64,000 nt of DNA from Melastoma dodecandrum (Eukaryota > Streptophyta > Magnoliopsida > Myrtales > Melastomataceae), in assembly GCA_029817715.1 (NCBI GenBank), contig JARUPY010000533.1, forward strand, positions 20,001 to 84,000. The letters are read 5' to 3'. Below, in pieces: positions 1 to 8,827 of the stretch. Below the pieces are notes generated by a model. It did not search any database. It saw nothing but the letters and a program-made list of their open reading frames with translations, and was not told the DNA's origin. The position numbers were made by a program, and so were the translations under genes. The stretch's first letter is position 1, and every line of letters starts with the position of its first letter.

Positions 1-3000
1 ACCCTAAACCCTAAACCCTAAACCCTAAACCCTAAACCCTAAACCCTAAACCCTAAACCCTAAACCCTAAACCCTAAACCCTAAACCCTAAACCCTAAAC
101 CCTAAACCCTAAACCCTAAACCCTAAACCCTAAACCCTAAACCCTAAACCCTAAACCCTAAACCCTAAACCCTAAACCCTAAACCCTAAACCCTAAACCC
201 TAAACCCTAAACCCTAAACCCTAAACCCTAAACCCTAAACCCTAAACCCTAAACCCTAAACCCTAAACCCTAAACCCTAAACCCTAAACCCTAAACCCTA
301 AACCCTAAACCCTAAACCCTAAACCCTAAACCCTAAACCCTAAACCCTAAACCCTAAACCCTAAACCCTAAACCCTAAACCCTAAACCCTAAACCCTAAA
401 CCCTAAACCCTAAACCCTAAACCCTAAACCCTAAACCCTAAACCCTAAACCCTAAACCCTAAACCCTAAACCCTAAACCCTAAACCCTAAACCCTAAACC
501 CTAAACCCTAAACCCTAAACCCTAAACCCTAAACCCTAAACCCTAAACCCTAAACCCTAAACCCTAAACCCTAAACCCTAAACCCTAAACCCTAAACCCT
601 AAACCCTAAACCCTAAACCCTAAACCCTAAACCCTAAACCCTAAACCCTAAACCCTAAACCCTAAACCCTAAACCCTAAACCCTAAACCCTAAACCCTAA
701 ACCCTAAACCCTAAACCCTAAACCCTAAACCCTAAACCCTAAACCCTAAACCCTAAACCCTAAACCCTAAACCCTAAACCCTAAACCCTAAACCCTAAAC
801 CCTAAACCCTAAACCCTAAACCCTAAACCCTAAACCCTAAACCCTAAACCCTAAACCCTAAACCCTAAACCCTAAACCCTAAACCCTAAACCCTAAACCC
901 TAAACCCTAAACCCTAAACCCTAAACCCTAAACCCTAAACCCTAAACCCTAAACCCTAAACCCTAAACCCTAAACCCTAAACCCTAAACCCTAAACCCTA
1001 AACCCTAAACCCTAAACCCTAAACCCTAAACCCTAAACCCTAAACCCTAAACCCTAAACCCTAAACCCTAAACCCTAAACCCTAAACCCTAAACCCTAAA
1101 CCCTAAACCCTAAACCCTAAACCCTAAACCCTAAACCCTAAACCCTAAACCCTAAACCCTAAACCCTAAACCCTAAACCCTAAACCCTAAACCCTAAACC
1201 CTAAACCCTAAACCCTAAACCCTAAACCCTAAACCCTAAACCCTAAACCCTAAACCCTAAACCCTAAACCCTAAACCCTAAACCCTAAACCCTAAACCCT
1301 AAACCCTAAACCCTAAACCCTAAACCCTAAACCCTAAACCCTAAACCCTAAACCCTAAACCCTAAACCCTAAACCCTAAACCCTAAACCCTAAACCCTAA
1401 ACCCTAAACCCTAAACCCTAAACCCTAAACCCTAAACCCTAAACCCTAAACCCTAAACCCTAAACCCTAAACCCTAAACCCTAAACCCTAAACCCTAAAC
1501 CCTAAACCCTAAACCCTAAACCCTAAACCCTAAACCCTAAACCCTAAACCCTAAACCCTAAACCCTAAACCCTAAACCCTAAACCCTAAACCCTAAACCC
1601 TAAACCCTAAACCCTAAACCCTAAACCCTAAACCCTAAACCCTAAACCCTAAACCCTAAACCCTAAACCCTAAACCCTAAACCCTAAACCCTAAACCCTA
1701 AACCCTAAACCCTAAACCCTAAACCCTAAACCCTAAACCCTAAACCCTAAACCCTAAACCCTAAACCCTAAACCCTAAACCCTAAACCCTAAACCCTAAA
1801 CCCTAAACCCTAAACCCTAAACCCTAAACCCTAAACCCTAAACCCTAAACCCTAAACCCTAAACCCTAAACCCTAAACCCTAAACCCTAAACCCTAAACC
1901 CTAAACCCTAAACCCTAAACCCTAAACCCTAAACCCTAAACCCTAAACCCTAAACCCTAAACCCTAAACCCTAAACCCTAAACCCTAAACCCTAAACCCT
2001 AAACCCTAAACCCTAAACCCTAAACCCTAAACCCTAAACCCTAAACCCTAAACCCTAAACCCTAAACCCTAAACCCTAAACCCTAAACCCTAAACCCTAA
2101 ACCCTAAAACCCTAAACCCTAAACCCTAAACCCTAAACCCTAAACCCTAAACCCTAAACCCTAAACCCTAAACCCTAAACCCTAAACCCTAAACCCTAAA
2201 CCCTAAACCCTAAACCCTAAACCCTAAACCCTAAACCCTAAACCCTAAACCCTAAACCCTAAACCCTAAACCCTAAACCCTAAACCCTAAACCCTAAACC
2301 CTAAACCCTAAACCCTAAACCCTAAACCCTAAACCCTAAACCCTAAACCCTAAACCCTAAACCCTAAACCCTAAACCCTAAACCCTAAACCCTAAACCCT
2401 AAACCCTAAACCCTAAACCCTAAACCCTAAACCCTAAACCCTAAACCCTAAACCCTAAACCCTAAACCCTAAACCCTAAACCCTAAACCCTAAACCCTAA
2501 ACCCTAAAACCCTAAACCCTAAACCCTAAACCCTAAACCCTAAACCCTAAACCCTAAACCCTAAACCCTAAACCCTAAACCCTAAACCCTAAACCCTAAA
2601 CCCTAAACCCTAAACCCTAAACCCTAAACCCTAAACCCTAAACCCTAAACCCTAAACCCTAAACCCTAAACCCTAAACCCTAAACCCTAAACCCTAAACC
2701 CTAAACCCTAAACCCTAAACCCTAAACCCTAAACCCTAAACCCTAAACCCTAAACCCTAAACCCTAAACCCTAAACCCTAAACCCTAAACCCTAAACCCT
2801 AAACCCTAAACCCTAAACCCTAAACCCTAAACCCTAAACCCTAAACCCTAAACCCTAAACCCTAAACCCTAAACCCTAAACCCTAAACCCTAAACCCTAA
2901 ACCCTAAACCCTAAACCCTAAACCCTAAACCCTAAACCCTAAACCCTAAACCCTAAACCCTAAACCCTAAACCCTAAACCCTAAACCCTAAACCCTAAAC

Positions 3001-3559
3001 CCTAAACCCTAAACCCTAAACCCTAAACCCTAAACCCTAAACCCTAAACCCTAAACCCTAAACCCTAAACCCTAAACCCTAAACCCTAAACCCTAAACCC
3101 TAAACCCTAAACCCTAAACCCTAAACCCTAAACCCTAAACCCTAAACCCTAAACCCTAAACCCTAAACCCTAAACCCTAAACCCTAAACCCTAAACCCTA
3201 AACCCTAAACCCTAAACCCTAAACCCTAAACCCTAAACCCTAAACCCTAAACCCTAAACCCTAAACCCTAAACCCTAAACCCTAAACCCTAAACCCTAAA
3301 CCCTAAACCCTAAACCCTAAACCCTAAACCCTAAACCCTAAACCCTAAACCCTAAACCCTAAACCCTAAACCCTAAACCCTAAACCCTAAACCCTAAACC
3401 CTAAACCCTAAACCCTAAACCCTAAACCCTAAACCCTAAACCCTAAACCCTAAACCCTAAACCCTAAACCCTAAACCCTAAACCCTAAACCCTAAACCCT
3501 AAACCCTAAACCCTAAACCCTAAACCCTAAACCCTAAACCCTAAACCCTAAACCCTAAA
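1..3559 (+). repeat. Terminal telomere array, (CCCTAAA)n
   Basis: An almost perfect 7-bp tandem array of CCCTAAA, the C-rich strand of the Arabidopsis-type plant telomere, about 508 units. It begins at the first base of the window, so the left end is the chromosome end or the assembled end of it. The only irregularities seen are single extra A residues near 2107 and 2507. The homogeneity suggests recent telomerase synthesis. The complementary strand reads TTTAGGG toward the chromosome tip, as expected for a terminal telomere. Confidence 0.98.
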
Positions 3560-3972
3560 CCCTGAACCCTGAACCCTGAACCCTGAACCCTGAACCCTGA
3601 ACCCTGAACCCTGAACCCTGAACCCTGAACCCTGAACCCTGAACCCTGAACCCTGAACCCTGAACCCTGAACCCTGAACCCTGAACCCTGAACCCTGAAC
3701 CCTGAACCCTGAACCCTGAACCCTGAACCCTGAACCCTCAACCCTGAACCCTCAACCCTCAACCCTGAACCCTCAACCCTTAACCCTCAACCCTGAACCC
3801 TGAACCCTGAACCCTGAACCCTGAACCCTGAACCCTGAACCCTGAACCCTGAACCCTAAACCCTGAACCCTGAACCCTGAACCCTGAACCCTGAACCCTG
3901 AACCCTGAACCCTGAACCCTGAACCCTGAACCCTGAACCCTGAACCCTGAACCCTGAACCCTGAACCCTGAA
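3560..3972 (+). repeat. Variant telomere block, (CCCTGAA)n with CCCTCAA
   Basis: About 59 units in which the fifth base of the repeat has changed, giving CCCTGAA. A patch around 3735-3790 carries CCCTCAA, and one CCCTAAA lies near 3854. The block is sharply bounded on both sides by canonical repeats, which suggests a variant amplified in tandem rather than scattered mutation. The same CCCTGAA variant recurs in the internal spacers near 26043, 44650 and 57535. Confidence 0.95.
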
Positions 3973-4545
3973 CCCTAAAACCCTAAAACCCTAAACCCTA
4001 AACCCTAAACCCTAAACCCTAAACCCTAAACCCTAAACCCTAAACCCTAAACCCTAAACCCTAAACCCTAAACCCTAAACCCTAAACCCTAAACCCTAAA
4101 CCCTAAACCCTAAACCCTAAACCCTAAACCCTAAACCCTAAACCCTAAACCCTAAACCCTAAACCCTAAACCCTAAACCCTAAACCCTAAACCCTAAACC
4201 CTAAACCCTAAACCCTAAACCCTAAACCCTAAACCCTAAACCCTAAACCCTAAACCCTAAACCCTAAACCCTAAACCCTAAACCCTAAACCCTAAACCCT
4301 AAACCCTAAACCCTAAACCCTAAACCCTAAACCCTAAACCCTAAACCCTAAACCCTAAACCCTAAACCCTAAACCCTAAACCCTAAACCCTAAACCCTAA
4401 ACCCTAAACCCTAAACCCTAAACCCTAAACCCTAAACCCTAAACCCTAAACCCTAAACCCTAAACCCTAAACCCTAAACCCTAAACCCTAACCCTAAACC
4501 CTAAACCCTAAAACCCTAAAACCTAAACCCTAAACCCTAAACCCT
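3973..4545 (+). repeat. Proximal telomere array
   Basis: Canonical CCCTAAA repeats resume after two 8-bp units (extra A). They become slightly irregular in the last 70 bp, with one 6-bp CCCTAA unit near 4485 and extra-A or missing-C units near 4510-4525. The array then ends abruptly in LINE coding sequence. Irregular units at the proximal edge are typical of older telomere DNA. Confidence 0.95.
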
Positions 4546-6763
4546 ACCTGGACCGGATGGATATACGACAGAGTTCTTCAGGGGATCCTGGGAGGTTGTG
4601 GGAGCGCTGGTTACGGAGGCAGTGCAGGATTTTTTTACTTGGGGTCGTCTTCTTCGTGAGGCGAATACCATTATTATATCGCTCATTCTGAAGAAAGTGA
4701 ATCCGACTGCACTAACGGATTTCAGGCATATCTCGTGTTGTAACACGGTGTACAAGTGTATTACTCGTATACTGGCGACGCGAGTTAGGGAGGTGCTTCC
4801 TGGTATCATAGGTTCTGAACAGTCGGCGTTTATACCCGGACGACGCATTGTGGATAACATTATGGTAGCACACGAGATCATTAGGGGCTATCATACGGAG
4901 ATGAGTCCCCCGCGGTGTGCATTGAAGATTGATATCCATAAGGCATATGACTCGGTCGAGTGGGATTTCTTACGGGCGGTACTGGAGTGTTTCGGTTTTC
5001 CGAGTTCGTTCATCTGGCTCATCATGGAGTGTGTAACTACGGCCAGATTCTCTATTAGCATTAACGGGGAGCTACAGGGTTTTTTCAGTAGTTCCAGGGG
5101 CCTTCGTCAGGGATGCCCTTTGTCGCCGTATCTCTTTGTGATGGTCATGGAAGTATTATCTGGCATGTTGAGGAAGACTGCGGAGACATCTGATTTTGGA
5201 TTTCATTCTCGTTGTCAGAAGGTACGATTGTCTCACTTATGTTTTGTGGATGATCTACTCATTTTCTCTTGTGGGAGACCTTCGTCGGTGCGTTGTGTAT
5301 TGGAGACATTATCTAGATTCGGGGATCAATCTGGATTGAGGATAAGCGCACAAAAGAGTGAGATCTTCTTTGGTGGAGTCTCGGGGGATGTGCAGGCGCA
5401 GATTCTGGCTTATTCTGGTTTTACACGGGGGGAGTTACCGGTTAGGTATCTTGGAGTGCCCCTTATTACGAGGAGGCTAACCTCGGAGGATTGTTCGCCG
5501 TTAGTGGATGCTATTGCTAGCAGGATTTGACACTGGACGAGTAGACACTTATCGTATGCTGGGAGGCTACAGCTAGTGACCTCGGTACTATTCGCGACTC
5601 AGACGTACTGGTCGTCTATATTTCCACTACCGATGTCGGTTTGCAAGCGGCTGGAACAGCTCATGTCGCGATTTTTGTGGTCGGGTCCATCGATGGACCA
5701 CCACAAGGCAAAGGTAGCCTGGCAAACAGTGTGCAGGCCAAAGGAGCAGGGAGGGCGTGGCCTTAAGCGGGTCACAGAGTGGAACCGAGCGGCGATGCTG
5801 AAGCACATTTGGCACCTCTTATCGGATCCAGAGGACTCAGTATGGGCTCGCTGGGCTAGGACGTATCTCTTGAGGGGAGAATCCTTTTGGCAGGCTCGGC
5901 AGCCGGATAGGTGCTCCTGGATCTGGAGACGACTACTGACACTGAGGCACCTTGTTCGACGACTCATTTCTTGGCGCATGGGGGATGGCAGCAGGATTTC
6001 CTTCTGGTTTGACACGTGGTCCCCATTGGGTCCTTTGGTGGATGTCTTTGGGCGTGAGGATATCGAGCGCTCCAGGATCCCTTCTAGGATCTCAGTGGCG
6101 GATTTCTTTGCTGATTCGATCTGGCGGAGCTACATTGAGGGAGGTGATGTGCGTATTCATCGGCATAGGCGAGCGTGTTTTGACAGATTGCGCGAGCTGC
6201 TACCTGCCGGTTGTTATCCATTATCAGGTACTTCTGATCGGCTTATCTGGTCTTTACGTCCTGATGGAGATTTTACTATCGCCTCTGCATGGAGACATAT
6301 CCGTAAGGATCACCAGGTTGTTCCTTGGGCTAGTTTTATCTGGGCTAAGGGTATGCTGCCGCGGTTCTCGTTCATCCTCTGGTTGGCAGTTCAGGGGAGG
6401 CTATACACTTCCGACATGCTATTCCGCCTAGGTGTTTCATCTTCATCTACATGTGCACTTTGTGGTTCGAGGCGAGATAGGTTAGACCACCTTTTCTTTA
6501 CATGCAGTTATTCAGCGGAGGTTTGGTTGTATACTGTTGGTCGGGATGTTGCGCCGAACTTTCCGCGAAGGTGGTCTGCTATAACTGAGTTGTTGTTCTC
6601 GCCGGCTGGGGTCACACTTCGAAGGCGTCTATCTTTTGTTCGGATGCTGGGAGGATGCGTTTATTACCTATGGATAGAGCAGAACAAGCGCAGGGCTGGC
6701 GAGCGTTTGCTTCCTCCTAGGACACTTGCCTCACTTATTCTTTCCACGCTACCTCGGTCGTAG
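4546..6763 (+). pseudogene. LINE-1 ORF2 (RT + zf-RVT), truncated
   Basis: C-terminal two thirds of a LINE ORF2 in a single frame, broken by one TGA at 5528-5530 where LINE-4 and LINE-5 have TGC (Cys). RT motifs are visible: the ISCCNTVYKCITR block (one substitution before it), AFIPGRRIVDN, the KIDIHKAYDSVEW block, [13 protein letters not shown], and the catalytic motif as FVDD near 5246. The zf-RVT zinc-binding region (C-x2-C ... H-x4-C) lies near 6455-6505. The endonuclease domain is absent through 5' truncation. The stop and truncation make it non-functional, although divergence from LINE-4 and LINE-5 is low, so the insertion is fairly recent. Confidence 0.92.
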
Positions 6764-6781
6764 TGTGATACTTTATTTGGT

Positions 6782-6839
6782 TACGTATTTGGTATACGTA
6801 GATATGGTGTTGTGGTGTTGATTTCCGGGGGTATGCCCC
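6782..6839 (+). other. Two conserved 3'-UTR hairpins of lineage C
   Basis: Hairpin I pairs TACGTAT (6782-6788) with ATACGTA (6794-6800) around a 5-nt loop. Hairpin II pairs GGGG (6828-6831) with CCCC (6836-6839) around TATG. Hairpin I is also present at 30958-30976, in LINE-5, and in altered form in LINE-9. Hairpin II or its TATGCCCCTG core is found in all six lineage-C copies. Such 3' structures commonly serve as the RT recognition site in LINEs with conserved tails; that role here is inference. Confidence 0.6.
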
Positions 6840-6896
6840 TGTGATCTTTGTACAGATTTTATTGGGTTCTAGAGTATTATTTATCAAAAAAAAAAA

Positions 6897-6913
6897 CCCT
6901 AAACCCTAAACCC
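6897..6913 (+). repeat. Telomere-repeat spacer, 17 bp
   Basis: About two and a half CCCTAAA units lie between the poly(A) of LINE-1 and the first base of LINE-2. The poly(A) joins the repeat at the C-run. Confidence 0.9.
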
Positions 6914-7162
6914 AGGGGGAGCCATTTGCATTAAAAAATTCTCTTTCTAAAATTCTCCTCCTTCTCTCTACGATTCCCGCCAAATAGGATTCAGCGCCTT
7001 CCCGTCCCCTCCAGCCCGCTTCCCGCGGTGGCCGGCTGGTGCCTCGCCAGCTGCACCGCTGGAACAACCGTCTCCGGCCTTGAATCTTCCTGGGTAGATC
7101 CATCCCCGACAGCTGAACAAAATCGGGAAAGTGCTGAGGTGGGTGTGATGCCGTAAGCTGAT
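6914..7162 (+). promoter_or_regulatory. 5' leader / putative internal promoter of LINE-2
   Basis: A 249-bp leader between telomere repeat and the ORF1 ATG. Its first 50 bp, including the CT-rich TCTAAAATTCTC segment, match the start of LINE-8 at 44675-44725, which indicates conserved 5' termini. L1-type LINEs normally carry an internal promoter in this position; no experimental signal can be read from sequence. The telomere repeat immediately upstream supplies AAACCCTAA telo-boxes. Confidence 0.5.
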
Positions 7163-8827
7163 ATGGATGAAGCTTCGGAGTTCGATATGGATTTCCCACC
7201 CCTTGGGGGATGTACGGGAGTTCACCAGGTGAGTGGAAACATTAATGGCGGAACTAAGGGTTCGTTAAGAGGTACAAGTGGGAGCAAAGAAGGTGTATCC
7301 TTTAAGTCCGCTTTAAATGCTTGGGGAAGTACTGCGAATGCTCAGCATACGGTGGCATTTAATGAGAATGGGAAGCTGAAAGTTCCCACTGAGTGGAAGG
7401 AGGGAGCTAAATCGAAGTGGGGAGCCTGTATTGTCGGATTCTTGATTGGAAAGTATGTGAACCCTGGAGTGATCAGGAGGGTGTGTACCCAGATATGGGG
7501 AAAGCGGGGCCTAAGTCAGGTGTGTGTGGTTGGCCACAAGAGGATCTTGCTGAGGTTTGAAAAGGAGAACCAAATGGAAGCGATTCTTAGTAGAAGTGAT
7601 TGGCATATAGCGGGCTGCCCAGTCCTACTTAGAAAGTGGAATGTAGGATTGCAGTTATCGGATAAGGAACTTAGGAATGTGCCGTGTTGGGTACAGTTAA
7701 ATGGCATTCCACTTGAGTTATGGCACAAGGAAGGAATTTTGTATCTGGCTAGCGTTTTGGGAGTACCAATTAAGTTGGATGGACGCTCAGAACGTCCGAC
7801 AAATATGGGGACGGCAAGAGTGCAGGTGAACTGCGCGGCTGTAAATGATCTAAGGAAAACGATTGAAATTGAAGGGGAGGAGGGGGAAGGAATCCATGTG
7901 GAGGTTTTCTATGAGAACATCCCACTGCAATGTCAGCACTGCAAGGTATTTGGACATTCCACGGGACAGTGCTTGAAGCAGAATGGCACTAGGAAGGGTA
8001 GAAGCCGCAGCAGAGCAAATCGTGGGAAAAGAAGTAGTACGATTTCTATTGAAAGAGGGCGGATGAGGAATTCTTCTAAGCAAAATCCAACGGAGCCGTG
8101 TGCTTTGGAGTGGAGACAGTTGGGAGTGCAGGAGAAAGGGGAAAGTTCGAAAGGATTGGTTGACATTAATAGGCTGGTTGGCCCGGTGCAACCAATGTTT
8201 AATGGAAGGAGTGATATTCTCACGGACATGCCCATCACTATTAGCAAGGAATTCATTGGGGAGGAGTTCAATCGTCGAAATGATTGGTCGCTAGTTCCCT
8301 TTCAAGCCAGTGAAACAAACTATTTTGAAGCGTTAGAGGAGGAGGCCTCGGCGGATGCCTCTGGGGAGGAGAGTATTAATGAGCCTCAAAAGATGCTGGG
8401 AGAGAGGGAAGCAGTAAGTGAGAATGGTAGTATGCATGAGGATGAGCAGCAATTGGAGGAATCGGTGCCGCTTTTGTTGACAAAGGTGGAAAGCACACAA
8501 GGTGGTATTTGGGATGGAGAACACCCAGGGGAGAGTACAAGCAACAATGAACAGGATTATCTAGATGCGCTAACAGTGAGAGCAAAATTGGGAGAGGGTG
8601 ACCTGGCCATTATGCTTACTGAGGCTTTGAAACTTAAGCTGAACAGTGAGAATGCAGAAGTTCTTGGGCCGTGTATTCAGGCGCTACAGGCATCGTGTAC
8701 GTCGTCGATGGCGGAATCGTCTCCTCAGTCGGTGGCTTCAATCAGGAAACCGCAAGCAAATCAGGGTGAGAATGGATGGACTCCAGTGAAAGGTGGCCGT
8801 AAAGGTCATCGGAAATCTCGAAGATGA
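7163..8827 (+). CDS. LINE-2 ORF1, DUF4283/CCHC nucleic-acid-binding protein
   Basis: A 554-residue ORF1 protein of the plant L1 type. Such proteins bind the element's RNA and form the ribonucleoprotein with ORF2. Residues about 50-225 are the DUF4283-like region (FKSALNAWG, then SDWHIAGCPVLLRKW, then CWVQLNGIPLELWHKEG). A CCHC knuckle follows at C257, C260, H265 and C270, then an Arg/Ser-rich basic stretch. The C-terminal third is acidic and disordered, with a short motif (MLTEALKLKL, then LGPCIQALQ) that is also present in LINE-3, and a basic tail. The start ATG follows an open leader. The stop overlaps the ORF2 ATG as ATGA, which suggests termination-reinitiation. It appears intact. Confidence 0.9.
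   Translation: MDEASEFDMDFPPLGGCTGVHQVSGNINGGTKGSLRGTSGSKEGVSFKSALNAWGSTANAQHTVAFNENGKLKVPTEWKEGAKSKWGACIVGFLIGKYVNPGVIRRVCTQIWGKRGLSQVCVVGHKRILLRFEKENQMEAILSRSDWHIAGCPVLLRKWNVGLQLSDKELRNVPCWVQLNGIPLELWHKEGILYLASVLGVPIKLDGRSERPTNMGTARVQVNCAAVNDLRKTIEIEGEEGEGIHVEVFYENIPLQCQHCKVFGHSTGQCLKQNGTRKGRSRSRANRGKRSSTISIERGRMRNSSKQNPTEPCALEWRQLGVQEKGESSKGLVDINRLVGPVQPMFNGRSDILTDMPITISKEFIGEEFNRRNDWSLVPFQASETNYFEALEEEASADASGEESINEPQKMLGEREAVSENGSMHEDEQQLEESVPLLLTKVESTQGGIWDGEHPGESTSNNEQDYLDALTVRAKLGEGDLAIMLTEALKLKLNSENAEVLGPCIQALQASCTSSMAESSPQSVASIRKPQANQGENGWTPVKGGRKGHRKSRR

Larger units (their letters stand above)
4546..6896 (+). mobile_element. LINE-1: 5'-truncated telomeric LINE, lineage C
   Basis: A plant L1-type non-LTR retrotransposon copy truncated inside the reverse-transcriptase region of ORF2 and joined directly to telomere repeat on its left. 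It ends in an 11-A tract (6886-6896) that runs into CCCTAAA. It is nearly identical to the matching parts of LINE-4 and LINE-5 (source position near 28728). The short 3' UTR (6764-6885) has the two hairpins typical of lineage C. There is no third ORF. Confidence 0.93.

Noticed and set aside
3541..3762. A 73-residue open frame (VQGSGFR repeats) on the minus strand
   Set aside because: It is only the translation of the CCCTGAA variant telomere, which lacks stops in that frame. No coding evidence.
1..4545. CRISPR-like or satellite array
   Set aside because: The 7-bp unit without spacers is the plant telomere repeat; no CRISPR signal is present anywhere in the window.
5952..6431. A 159-codon alternative-frame ORF repeated in LINE-1, LINE-4 and LINE-5 (also 30128-30607, 36000-36479)
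   Set aside because: Its recurrence follows from the copies being nearly identical DNA; it overlaps the zf-RVT part of ORF2 in another frame and has no independent support.
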